Source: Phaseolus vulgaris (lineage: Eukaryota > Streptophyta > Magnoliopsida > Fabales > Fabaceae). Taken from it: a stretch of 64,000 nucleotides of DNA. Position numbers and translations under genes: made by a program. Each line of letters begins with the position of its first letter. Positions within the stretch are counted from its first letter, which is position 1. The notes under the pieces are model-generated. The model was not told where the DNA came from. It saw only the letters and a program-made list of their open reading frames with translations, and did no database searches. Below, piece by piece: positions 50,139-62,749 of this stretch. The DNA is taken from contig NC_023754.2 of the NCBI RefSeq assembly GCF_000499845.2, positions 25,144,611-25,208,610 on the forward strand. Reading direction: 5' to 3'.

Positions 50139-50532
50139 GGCAGTTTCTTCCTGCACCCCTACATTTTTCTTCCTACACCCCCACAATGTAATGCAAAGAC
50201 AATAATATCCCTACTATTTTTAAAAGACCCCAAAATACACATAAAATCCACACTACTCTTTCTTCTTCCAGACAATGCAATTCGGTAATTTTACGGAATG
50301 AAAAATCTGCATTAATCTTTTTACATTCCGGATTGAAAAATCCATAAATATTCCGGATTGATGAATCCGGTAATCTTCCGGATCCATCAATCCGTAAAAA
50401 AAATTAGACTTTCGGATTCAGCAATCCAGAAATCAACAAGTTGCTTTCGAAACAAGGTGAAGGTCAGTTTTGGGATTTACAAAATTGTGGGGGTGCAGGA
50501 AGAAAAATGTAGGGGTGCAGGAAGAAGAAGCC
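50139..50532. mobile_element. Mutator-like MITE, 394 bp
   Basis: The left end (GGCAGTTTCTTCCTGCACCC and on through CTACATTTTTCTTCC and ACACCCCCACAAT) is inverted at the right end (ATTGTGGGGGTGCAGGAAGA and on to GAAGAAGAAGCC), giving imperfect terminal repeats of about 55 bp. Long inverted repeats plus a 9-bp target duplication (TTAAACTAA) fit Mutator-like elements. The interior has short inverted modules around TTCCGGATTGA and ATCCGGTAATC and no coding capacity. It lies about 50 bp before the probable transcribed leader of the uL4m gene, so it could affect that promoter. Confidence 0.85.
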
Positions 50533-50541
50533 TTAAACTAA
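50533..50541. repeat. Right 9-bp target site duplication of the MITE
   Basis: TTAAACTAA, identical to 50130-50138. Confidence 0.85.
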
Positions 50542-50579
50542 ACCCAAAAAGGCCCATTAGGCAGAGCACCCTTTGTAGA

Positions 50580-51052
50580 GTGTAACGGGAGCATCTTCCA
50601 TGGAGGCAAAGACGGAGACATAATCATGAACTGGAGAAAGTATAGATTCTTATTCTGAGCGAAATTTGGGGCAGCAACAATCTAAATCCTGTATCAGCAT
50701 TATCTTACCTCTCTTTATTGTATCTGGTAACTCTTTTTTTTTTTTTTTTCTCACATCTGAATTTGCTCTATGGTTGTAGTGTAGAATCAGATTGTATATA
50801 CTTGTTTCATTTTTTCACACCGTTTTGTAAATTGATGAGGTACCCTTCTCTAGTGAAAATACTTTGGATTACTTAGATATAAATGGTGTAGTGGTTGATT
50901 TCGAGAATTTAAGTTGCGTGCAATGCATTTGATGAAATGTCTCGCTTCCTTCTCTGCTTTAGTTTGAGCACTTTTAGTTGCATTCTTACCGTTGCTTCTG
51001 CTCTGAATTTCAAATGGGAAGGTGCACTCTAGTGTAGATTGTTTGGTCAGTT
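50580..51052 (+). other. Probable 5' UTR with a leader intron, uL4m gene
   Basis: GC-richer sequence at about 50580-50725 is followed by a possible donor CTG|GTAACT and a T-rich tract. An acceptor-like TTTGGTCAG lies directly before TTATGG at the start codon (51053). This would be a 5' leader intron of about 320 bp. It is inferred from splice consensus only. Confidence 0.4.
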
Positions 51053-54000
51053 ATGGCAGCGCTGATTTCCAAAAGGTTACTACGTTGTTCTTCTGGGTCC
51101 TTGCCTTCACTAGGACGAAGCTACTTTAATTCACGTAATGCTGGGTCTTCCTCTTTTTATAAATCACGTGGTAAGACCTTTTATGCAGTTCCTTAACGTG
51201 AACAATTGCCATTTGCCATAAATTTGATTTTTGTGTTTTTTTTCAGCTTTTGTAAATCTTTATATATAAGATTATTTTTTTTGCACAGATGTATTCAGCA
51301 GATTGTCTGGGGAAAGACTTCTTTCTGCAGAATGTTCTTTGGTATGCCATAGCCTTTGGATATACTTCTATATCTGTTACTACTTTCAGGATGAAAGCTT
51401 AATCAATGCGGTTCTCTCCTATACTGGCTTTCTTCTTCTTTAATAATGTGGTATAGTGTGTTTAAATGTAGGTCAGGAAAATGATCCGACAATTTTCTAC
51501 TTCTATTTTAACTCCTGGACCTGACGAGGGTGCATTTCCGTCTGATTTATTGTCTAAGAAGACTCTAGCAGCATCTGAGCGTACTATAGGTATGAAGGAT
51601 GAGTTGAAGCATCTTGTACCAGAATATAACAGTGCTTTCTGTTTTGCTGACTTGGACATTTATTTCTGAAAGAAGAGAGTCAATCGACTGCAAGGCATGA
51701 ATTCCAGTGTGGTTTAGATTATGAGATAATTTTTGTTGTCCATTTTGTATGATCTAGACTAATATCTTCCGTGTCAATGTTTCTTCTTTATTTGTACCTC
51801 CGAAGATACAAAATTTACCCCAAATATCATTTGCAATTGACTGAATGCATTTTTACATATTTACAATTCAGAACTTGCATATAGTTTGTTCTGAAATTGA
51901 TCCTGTAAGTGAGAACCTAATATTTTATTCATGCTTAATGATCTTACTCTGCCTGAAGTTAAAGGAACTTGGGCCCAGTGTTTAACTTTTGTTTCCTCCA
52001 CTAAAATCATGTATTTAATATCCTATGTTACCAATAGCTTTCCCTAGTTTTTAACTGCTTGTAGGGCCACAACCTTGTTATTACTGGAAAATCACAGTGG
52101 GATTGCATTGGGATCATGGTGAAGGTGCTTATGTCACTCTTCCATAAATCAAAATTTTGAGTGCATCTTTTGATTGTTTCACTTTTTTCTTCACTATCTA
52201 GTCTTGATCACAGCATGTGCTGATTGCTGTCTCAATAAGATTCTAGAGTGTCTTGATCAAGTTCAATTATTGTAGGGCTTTGCCAGGATCTTTTAATTCC
52301 AGTTACCAACTTTCATAATGAAGACAAGGGCTTTATGGTTTTACATGGAGATGTTTTTGATTTGCCTATCCGGAAGGACATTATTCATCGTGTTGTTAGG
52401 TGGCAGCTTGCAAAACGACAACAGGTAGTGACTGCTTAATATTTTGGAATCTAAAGGTTGTTTCTCATTGTCATTGCATATGTGCAATCCAGAGGAAATG
52501 CTATATTTATTTCTTAGGCAAGATGGTGATATTTTTTCTATATTGGCTTTTAGCAATTTTGGGATGTGAGACCAGCATTTTGGTTTGGCACAAAACTATA
52601 CTTTAGCATATCTATACAAATGTTTTCACTGTTGTCGTGTGCTTAATAGTTTAATATATATATATATATATATATTATATTATCTAGTAGCATGGATCTA
52701 AATTTAGCTATGGAGACTCTCCCATGAGAATGTTATGTATTTTGCTAATTGATTTGGTCAACAGGGGACTCATTGTACAAAAACTATCAGCGAGGTCAGT
52801 GGGACTGGGAGAAAGCCTTGGAATCAAAAGGGAACTGGTAAAGCAAGGCATGGTACATTGCGTGGGCCTCAGGTAGTGGATCATTCTGCTCATTCCTTGC
52901 TTGTCCATCTTTATTTCTTCATATTTCTTCTTTTCTTTCTGTTTTTTGAGCAGTTGAAAATAATAAATTTTATGAATGGTAACAGTTTAGGGGTGGTGCC
53001 ACCATGCATGGCCCTAAGCCTCGAAGCCATGCTTTCAAAGTCAATAAGAAGGTTCGGCGTTTGGGGCTAAAGATTGCCTTATCAGCTCGTGCAGCAGAAG
53101 GAAAGGCAAGTCCCCCCCCCCCACCCGTGACTTTATTCATTATCAAAAATTAAAATGTGTCATCTCTACATTATTCTATCTCCTACATGTGTACGTTCTT
53201 GCTTATACTAAACATAGTGTGATTTTTCAGTTTTCACTTCTGGAAGATTTGTCTTAAAAATTTATATGTAAATTGTTTGATGGTTCAGTAACCTAACTGA
53301 AAAGATATAAGATGTTCTTATTTCTTCTAAGGGTTTGTTTTGCGGTTGATATCTAAATTAAAGTTATAACGTATAATATATAAGATATTCTTAGTTCAGT
53401 GAAGTGGATTGTGTTGTCAGCCTCAGCCAACCTGGTTGTCAATCAATCATAATGTTTTTTTTACCTCTTTGACTTTTTAATTATATCATTTAACATAAAT
53501 ATATTTGACTATTTCATATATTTATGGAAGTAACAAATGTGGGATCTTCTTTCAAATGAACACCCTCATGTGTAGAAGCAAAAAATAGAGTATTATATCT
53601 TCACAGAATTGTGGTTGGGGTGTAGGAAGAATTGAAGTAGGAACAAAGGAATCGTGCATCTAGAGTTATAACGTGGCATTAGAGTGCAAAGTCCTTAAGA
53701 TCATTTATACTATGTTAACTGTACTTTACTGAGCCCTGCTCAAAATGCATGCCACGTCTAAACTTGATACTCTAGAGTCTGGTTGTTATCAGCTAGAAAT
53801 GTGACTATATAAATACAATGAAGCCTCATTAACGGGAAACTAGGAAAAAAAAACTCAAATCACGAAAAGACAATGCTCGTCTATAGCTGTTCTGTCATTT
53901 ATTGCTTTCTTCAAGTTAAATGGTTATTTTTGGCATGTATCCTATCCTGAATCCTGGTAATCATATGCTCTGATATGTTAGATTGTGTTTCTTTTAGCTG

Positions 54001-55172
54001 TTTAGCATATAGTGTTCCTTTCATCCAATAGTTATCTTGTTTTTTATTACTGCATTAAATGTCACGTAAGAGTTTCTTCGTGCTAATGTTCTGGGGAACT
54101 GTGTTTATACAGCTTCTTATCTTTGAGGATCTGGAGGTTCCCACACATAAAACCAAGAACATTGTGAATTATTACAATCAAATGGAGAACACCAAGAAAC
54201 TTCTGCTTGTAGATGGCGGGCCTATAGATGAAAAGTTAAAATTATCTACACAAAATCTACACTATGTTAACATACTTCCCGCCATTGTGAGTTTCAGTTT
54301 TTATCTATTTGAAATTTATAACATGTTTCTTAGAGTCAAAGCATTTCCAACAGTGACAATAGGTACATGGATTAATAATCAATTGACACAATTAAGACAC
54401 ATTGACTATGCCTACGGCAGCAATAGAGCTATAATAAGGTTTGGGCAATTTTCATTTCATGAGCTAGTCCTCGGGGTTGAGTTAGACTCAACCGAAATTT
54501 AAGATAATATCAAAGCCTATAATATTTGATATTGGACCAACCTCAATTGTTAAATAAAGCTTTCCCTGTACTATGTATATTATCCCTCAATCTTACATTA
54601 GATACAATCCTTAGCATTAGGGAGTGCGTTAAAATCACACTTAGACTATATATATGACTAAAATAGAGTTTATAAGGGCTTTGGGCATTCTTCACTTCAC
54701 GAGTTAGCTTTTGGAATTGAATTAGGCCCAACCTAAATTCAAGAGATACCATTAGGTCCATCAAACAACAAATTTGTAGTAAAACTATTTAGACCAAATT
54801 CTTTTTTAGTGGTTTGTCCCAGTTGTTTTCTTCATTAGACCATATTTATGATCAAACAAACGGAAGATGGCCCTAAACGTGTTTGAGTAGCCTGTACTCT
54901 GTAGTCTTTGAGGAGAAAGTGATGGAAACTCTCCTAAAGACGGACCATCTCCAATTGGTCACCACTTGTGGTATGCGTCACTGAATCTTGTAGTTGTTGC
55001 TAGTTCCAAGCTTCTCCTAAAACAGTTGGTATTTCATATTATATAGTTATGTTTAACATGCTTTTCGTAGGGCTTGAATGTCTACAGCATTTTGCTGCAT
55101 GACACGTTGGTGATGTCCCGAGCTGCGGTGACCAGAATTGTTGAGCGAATGCGCACTCCAATAAATCGTTGA
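51053..55172 (+). CDS. MRPL4: Mitochondrial large ribosomal subunit protein uL4m
   Basis: Exons: 51053-51170, 51289-51341, 51472-51589, 52276-52424, 52765-52872, 52986-53105, 54113-54286, 55071-55172; 313 aa. The N-terminus (about 1-60) is rich in Arg, Ser and Leu, fitting a mitochondrial presequence. The L4/L1e fold follows: [20 protein letters not shown], then the basic rRNA-binding loop (about 160-195) with [20 protein letters not shown] and [11 protein letters not shown], then a C-terminal part with [19 protein letters not shown]. In the ribosome this loop reaches the exit tunnel wall. Bacterial-type L4 with a presequence and a nuclear gene with seven introns points to the mitochondrial version; a plastid target is the alternative. 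Intron 6 begins with GC (AAG|GCAAGT). From memory the Arabidopsis homologue is At2g20060. Confidence 0.93.
52651..52675. repeat. TA microsatellite in intron 4 of uL4m
   Basis: About 12 TA units followed by TTATATTATC. Confidence 0.85.
54436..54749. repeat. Pair of TRIM-like direct repeats in intron 7 of uL4m
   Basis: The segments at about 54436-54510 and 54676-54749 are diverged direct repeats. Each has a TTTGGGCA phrase, then CATTTCATGAGCTAG or CACTTCACGAGTTAG, then a GAATTGAATTAGGCCCAACC-like phrase. They are 240 bp apart. Wording and spacing fit the two terminal repeats of a decayed short LTR element (TRIM-like), which would explain the 784-bp intron. Confidence 0.5.
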
Positions 55173-57164
55173 GGCTATAACTATTTTTTGTGCTTTGCTT
55201 CATTTACTCGAAATAGGAATTGTATCCAATGTCCCCATTTCTGTAACAACATAAAGAGATCCAATGAGAATATCTTTGGTACGAGATTTCTGTTAAAAAT
55301 TACACAAGTTAGGCAAGTTATGTCATTTTTCTCATGTTGAATGTTAGAACTTGGGAAATTTTGGTCGAATTTAGATGTTGGTTTATCATGTTTTCCGATG
55401 GCTAAATCTCATTTATTTCTATCTGTTCACATGCATGTCATCCCTGTCCTTCGTTCATGAATTTAACCAATATAATGTCTTTTGCTTTCAGTAGTTGATG
55501 TGGATTTGGCAGAGCAGCTAGCGTGTGCTCCTTCCAAATTTTAGTGCCTTTAACTCTCGTCTGTTTCCTCATATTTGGATAATTAATATTATAGGTACTC
55601 TTTAAACAATATGATAAAAGAACAGAAACTTCAAAAATTAAATGAAGTGTAGATATTTAATTTAGGATAACATGTTTTATTCAAAATTCATTTAATTTAA
55701 TAGATTTATAAATTTATCCTTCAACAAAATGGAAACGGCCTCAAATTGTATTGCATTTAAAAAAAATAATACATTCTCATAAATTTTCGAATCCATTAGG
55801 AAATTAACACATTTTATGATTGTTTTCATTTTAAAGAAACTGTTTGTCAACCGTGTAATCACACTTAGTTGTAACAGTAGAAGGTTCAATCGTTATCCTT
55901 TTACTATTTTATAGATATAAAAAGGAGAAATGTTAGGTAAAAATAGTTATTTACGTCTCAATAAAATTGTGAATTTCCCACTGTATGTGGTCATAAAGAC
56001 AATAAATACTAAAAAATTACTAAGACTGCATGATTAGAAAATCAACAAAGAAATGTTAATCTGTACCAGGAAAAAAGGTCTATTTATCATGTTATATTCA
56101 TCTTGTTTGTCGGTAAGGACGTTCTTTGTCGTTGAAAAGTGGAGAATAAAGGAATAAAATCCTCCACTAAAGCTTTTACATGATTATTAATTTAAACTGT
56201 TCAAAATAAATATTTTCAAAACATTGAACAAAACTAATTATCTATAAAACACTTGATACCCTATCTTAAATACTTAAAGAACCGTTACCCAAAAATAAAC
56301 TTTTACACCAACTTATTTCAAATAAGATAAACCAAAACCTCACCAAATTTTTATGTTAAAGAAATACTTCTACAAACTCCAATATAAAAATCCTATAGAT
56401 GAATTGAGAAGAAAATTATTACAAGTAAAGTACAAATATTTTTAAACTTAGTTTTAATACAAACATGCACTGGCCCCGGCACTCAGAACTTCAAGTGTTT
56501 GTTTGATTATCAGTTCAAACCAACCAAACTCACTTTCCACATCAGTGACAATTTTTAAATTCTCCATTTCATACTACGAAACATGTGAACGTCCCAAGGC
56601 ATCCCAAAATGCTGAAACTAAAATGGAAAAGGAGTTTACTGTAAATTCAAAATAGTTGAAAGGTCATGCAGAAGAAGACAATAAAGTGGCAAAAAATGAA
56701 AGGAAAAGGCCAAATGCGTGTCTGTTTGAGAAATGGAATGGAATTAGAGAACAGTGGGACCAAATGCACGCACCGTCACAATAATAATCCAACTCATTAC
56801 AAATTAATAGCATCCACACTCTTTCCCGAGGCCTTTATGTCGGTAGTTGGAATTTCATCGGTGCTTGCCAACAAAGCTAAAACCCATAAAGTTGATTCCT
56901 ACAGTACTCTTTTTTTGCATCAAGGACTTTAAAATTATATTATTATATATATTACATCATGACAAGTTAACTAAATATACAGTTTATTTTCCAGAGTATT
57001 TCTGAATGTTGTGTGAGAAAATCCAACACGTAATTAATTAATATCTTAAAATTGTTTGATACATTTTCACACTTTCTACTCCTTCCTTGCTTCCTGTGTT
57101 TTATGGTAGTAAATTTTAGCCGGGGCAACTGCACAAAATTGCAAAAGAGTAGAGGCACTAACAC
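55173..57164. other. Spacer between convergent uL4m and receptor-kinase genes
   Basis: Holds the 3' UTRs of both convergent genes at its ends. The middle is AT-rich without coding pattern; an 88-codon open frame near 56666 has no recognisable features. Confidence 0.6.
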
Positions 57165-60100
57165 TTAAAATGACATGTCTATGGCCTCATGTTCTGGGGT
57201 CTTGTGACCAGTGCCAGAGTCGTCACTGGGTCGTCTTTTAACCACACTTGCTCTTTGCACTAGCCGGACCAATGCTTGCACCACCTCAGACATTGGAGGT
57301 CGAAATTCAGGTTCCGGCTGTGTACAAAATCAAACTCATTAACATCTTCTGAAGAATTGTGGTGTTGGCAATAACACTAAGTGCAATAACATATTGGTCA
57401 ACAATACAAAATTATTACAAGGGTGTCGTTAAGGTGCATTAAATACACTCTATTCAATGCATCCAATAACTAGTACTACTGTTTTTAAATAGTATTACTT
57501 TGTAATCAAACTATTTTCCCACAAGGTGGATGAGCGACAAAAATAAAAAATCATTAACTTCTCCATTTTATTCAATAAAAATTTCTTCTTTGGTTTCCTT
57601 TGACAAATGCCCTTTGGTACCAGTCAGCATTTGCTGTATACTATAAAGACTAAACTAGAGATCAGAAATAAAGGCACGAGTGCATTAAATGAAATAAGTA
57701 CTAAAACAAGTTGCTAGCCATCAGTCGTTCAAGTTTTACCTGAACACAGAGGGCAATGATATCAGCAAAGCGTGACAGTGACTTTGCAGGATACATGCCA
57801 TTCAAAGTAGGATCCACCATTTTCGCCAAGGCATCTATATCATGGAGTTGGGGTGTAGCCCACCTCACAAGTGACTGCTCTGATCGAATTCGCGAACTAA
57901 ACTTGCAAAAAATTCAAATGAATGTAAGAAGCCATACATAGAAGAAAGAAAATAATAATAATCATGAGCAAACATTAAAGTTATGAGCATTATTAATTTC
58001 CAAAGTCTATGCTAGACTGACCTGTCTAGTGGCTTCCGACCAGTCAACAATTCCAGCATAACCACCCCAAAGCTGTAAACATCACTTTTTACAGTGTATA
58101 CTCCTGATAATGCAAACTCAGGAGCACTGTAACCAAATGAACCGACCATCTGAGTTGATACCTGTTAAAACTCAATGATTGTAATTAATGCAGTAAGCAA
58201 ATAGCAAGGAAAGGATACAAAAATCATGTTCAGATGTTTAAGAAGGAAATAATATTTCACCAACCTGCCTCTCTGTGTTTGGAGTCAAAGCAGCTAAACC
58301 ACAGTCAGACAGGTGAGGATTTAGCTCCTCATCAAGTAATATATTTGCTGATTTGAAATTTCTATGTACAACAGAAGGCAAGCACACTTCATGCAAATAC
58401 CTGATAGACAAAGCATAAGTCAAGAAATCAGCCTTTATGTGATATGCTTACTCATCCTCAATGCTAAAGCAGATAAACTAGAGGGTATAAATAAGGGGGT
58501 GGGGTAGCCTCTGAAGGCCATGCCTAGGAGAGGCTTAATATGTCAGATATACACATGAAACATACTCTAAAGCCCGGGCTGTGCCAAGTGCTATGCGTAC
58601 ACGAGCATTCCAAGACAAATCCTTGCCACTGCTATCTTCAGAAAAATGGAGCATGTCATGCAGATTTCCATTTCCAATATACTCGTAAACTAGAAGTCGT
58701 TGGCCATGCTCAGCACAATATCCAGTCAATGTCACAATGTTTGGGTGCCGCAGGCGTGACATATTTGAAACAGCTTCAAGAAAATTGTCTTCCTCTTGTA
58801 ATGACAGTGCAGAGTTGTCGATCTTCTTGATAGCCATTTCCTAAACAAAAGCAAATATCAGAATCATTAGAACATTTAAAAATAATTTTCTCCAAGTTCA
58901 AATTTATAAGAAAATAAATATCCATGGTAGAAAAAGAAAATGAAGAGAGAGACAAAGATAGATGGATCATCATTGTACAAAAACTGTGTTAAATGACAAG
59001 CAGCCTTGGCGAATATGTAGACACTATGAACCAGATGATTTATGACTAGAGACTGTAGAAAAAAATAAAAAATAAAGAAATCCAAACCAAATGAAAGATT
59101 AAAAACAACTGAAGAGGAAAAAAGAAACATTGTTTAACGTGCAGCAAAACCAGAATTACTGATGTAGAAAAAATGTCTACAAACTCACATCACATTCATC
59201 AAGCACTGGTTCAACCAATTTCCCATCAATTAATTTGAAAGACCTTTTCATCCATAGATAAAAAAATAAATTCCAAAAATGCATTGGGAAGATAGATAAC
59301 AAAATGCAACACTAAAAGGTGTTACCTTCCCATTTGGGAAATCAGCCTTGTAAACTCGGCCAAGAGAACCTTCACCAATTATAAATTCTTGACTAAAGCT
59401 ATTTGTTGCACTTTGGAGAGAAGCAACTGTGTACGATGTTGAGGTTATAGGGGACTTCATGTGCCTCACAGATCCACTTTTTGCAGGTAATCTCTCAACT
59501 GATACATTTTCTGCTGGACGAGGCTTGAGATCTGTAACTACAGCAGCGCTTTTTACCCTCTGCTCTTGCATCTGGGGAGTTACTGCAGGCACAAACCCAA
59601 AAAAAGAAAAAAAAAACTAAACTAGTTAGGATGCATATATACCATCCTTCAGCTCCAACCAATAAATAAATAGTATAAATTTTGAAACGAAGAATCACTT
59701 ATAGAAACAGCTTAAAAGGGTAATGCAAACTAATTTTGCAAAAGAATAAAGTTTAAAATGTCACCATAACATTTGTAATAAAAATTCTTTTTGTTGAGTG
59801 GGTGTTTGCTTTCACATTTGATATGTGCATTTGTTAGTGTGTTGGTATTGTCATGGATCTTACTTAGTTAACATTAAACCAAACATGCTATGAAACTATA
59901 ATGCTTGGAATTTACACCAAATAAAAAGCTCCAAATCCTAATTTTCCCTAAAAATGTCCTTCTAAAGACCTTACTTGTATCTGCTCCCTTTAGTGCCTCC
60001 AAATATTGTGATTCAACAAATATTGGGGCAAATTAATCCATATACCATATTAAACTACATTTGAAAAAGAACCCAAATTACAGAATCATAATATATATAT

Positions 60101-62749
60101 GGAAACAAAAAAGAAAAAGGAAAGGAATTCACCATTAATAACTCCATGAGGAAGGCTCCCACTAAAATTCCTTGCACCTGTTTTCTTCCCCTTTCGCTTT
60201 TGGATGAAGAAAAAAAGAGCAAGCAGCACAATAGCAGCCACCACTACTGAACCTAACACAATGCCGACAACAGCCCCCACTGTCAAACCCGTATGGCCAT
60301 CAGAATTTTCATTATCAGAGGCTTCTGTTGTATTGTGTGAACCAGATCCAGAATGATGATGATTGTGAGATCCATTGGGAGGAGGTGAAGTTAATCCCGG
60401 TGGAAGAGGAGCAGGAGTGTTCTCAAATGAATTTCCATCATATCTAGTCAATGTTTAAAGAGTCACATTAACCACAATGCTGAAGCTATGCATTAGAAAA
60501 TACAAAGGCATTTCAAACAAGAATCCATAATACTTACATGAAATGATGTATGGAACTAATCTCACGAGGTATCCATCCACTGAAATTATTGTTTGCAACA
60601 TTTCTGGAAAATTATATAGCAATATCAGAAACTGATATGCCGATAATCAAGGTGAAATGGGAGAGAAGAACTTACAAAGTATCCAAAGGCAAACCAACGA
60701 GAACACTAAGAGAGCCAGTCATCTGGTTTTTCTGCAAGAAACTACAAAATAATTTTAATAAGCCTAAACATTTACTGAAAATTGCTATCACTCCATCAAT
60801 TAAAATATCAACCAACATACAGAGAAGAAAGATTGGTCAATGCACCAAATGAAGGAGGAAGATCCCCAGAGAAGTTATTAAATGATAGATCCCTGCATCA
60901 TTGAAAATAAATGCAAACAGTCATCAAATAGAATCCAGCATTCCACCATAAAACTATTATTAGTTAGTCCATAAAACCATCCAAACAACCAATTGACTAT
61001 AAAAGGTTTCTGTATGAAACTATTCCTCTTTCTCTATTTCTATCAGATTTGCACTAGAGCATAAACTCTATGTTAGTGTGGTAAATTAATTTGAATTCTG
61101 ATATATGATACTAAAAGTATGAGTCAATTATTAAGTCAATTTATGAACATGCTTCAAGTCCAAATCCAAAACTCAAAAAATTTAGCTCGAAAACAACAAC
61201 TTCTCAATCCTAAAGTGTAAAAGTTCATCTGATTCAGACAAGGAAAATGCTTATTCATATATTTTGAGGGGGGAAAACATCGGAAACTGATTAACCATTG
61301 CCATAAATCAGCATTATAAACATTCATTTCTTAGTTAGAATAAAAAGAAAATGAAAGGAGGGGAAGTTGGACTTAAGAACCTATATACTATATCTTACAG
61401 GATACCAAGATCTGAAAGACTAGCAAAAACATCGCCAACTGTCATGGAGAGTGCATTACTGCTTAAATTCCTAAAAACAACAAGGAAACACAGTAAGTGG
61501 CCCCAATGTATGATCAAATTGAATATTATGAAATAAAACTATATACACTGAAAAGAAACTTACAAATAATTGAGAGAAACCATGGCAGAAAAGGAATAAG
61601 GAAGATTTCCAGATAAATTATTTCTTGCAAGATTCCTGATTGTCCCAATTGAAAAAGATATGACACGATTCAGTAAAAAAATTAACATTTATAGTAAAGA
61701 AGCAAAGTGACAGCGATCAGGAAATGAAATGAGCGGGTAATTGGAAGTTAATATTACAGGCTTGTAAGATTTGGCGGCAACTGGTAGGGTATTGTATCAT
61801 GGATCTTGTTGTCACTCAAGTCACTGGAAAAATACAAAATAAAGGATGAAAAACCAATAACCAGTTACCCGCATATGTTAAAACAATAAAATAACAGAGT
61901 AAAATGATCTCACAGCTTTCTGAGTGACATTAGGTTCGAAAGCAGGTACCCCAGAGTCCCATCGAGTCCTAATCCTGAGAGCTCACTAACCACCATCACA
62001 AAAGGAAGATCAATTAGTTTTCTTGACCACAAACAAGCTTGAAAAAAAGTGGGTCAGCAACCGCGATTTCGGTCAAAAGATCAAGGTTTCCAGCACATTT
62101 GTCTGCAATTTCCGGCAATGTCAAGGATTGCGACTAAAACCATTGCTAATAAAACCTTGACAATAATAAACACACTTAAAAAAAATACAAATGAATAAAT
62201 AAAAAATGTGCAATATGACAGGAATCTCATACATGGAAACAACGGCTGAACCTTCACATGTTACCCCTTTCCATGACTCTCCGCATGGATCACCACCGCC
62301 GATTCTCCAACCCGTTAACTGAGTTGAACTATTCAACGCATTGTACATAACCTCGAGAGCTTGAACTGCAACAAAAACAAAACATCAATAAAAAAAGACC
62401 ATCTTGGTATGAACAAGCACCCACCCACAACTTCATTACTTGCATTACCACGTATGTCCTATGCACCCAGAATCCACAAAACAAAAATCAAAAACCAATG
62501 CCCTCGACACAAAATCCAATCTTTTTCCCCAAAACCGAACACTCCCCAGTTCCCATCACATTACTACATTAAAACCGACCCCATCAATCAACCGCAGCAT
62601 GATCACTCCAAGAAAACACAAAGAAACAGAAAAGGGAGAAGCAGTAATGTATTACCATCAGAAGAGTCAGTGTTGGCAAGGGAAAGAGGAAGCAGAGCAA
62701 GGAAGATGAAAGCGAGGGAGGGAGAAAGAGGGGAAGGAGGAGCAGGCAT
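57165..62749 (-). CDS. SRF: STRUBBELIG-receptor-family LRR receptor-like kinase (SRF6/7/8 type)
   Basis: Exons in coding order: 62749-62656, 62365-62233, 61985-61914, 61823-61758, 61635-61564, 61470-61399, 60892-60821, 60741-60676, 60603-60538, 60443-60133, 59582-59326, 58840-58566, 58400-58265, 58161-58022, 57896-57740, 57317-57165; 713 aa. Signal peptide about 1-25; an LRR N-terminal cap with [20 protein letters not shown]; about six LRRs, mostly one per 66-72-bp exon; a Pro/Ser/His-rich stretch (245-290); transmembrane segment 292-318; kinase domain from about 405 with GEGSLGRV (411-418) and Lys 432 in AIKKID. The catalytic loop reads HRN (531-533) instead of HRD, and the DFG position reads DCG (551-553), so the kinase is probably weak or inactive, as known for the STRUBBELIG family. 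Expected role: plasma-membrane receptor in development or growth signalling; ligand unknown. The C-terminus ends [11 protein letters not shown], as in SRF6/7/8; which of these is not resolved. Confidence 0.93.
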
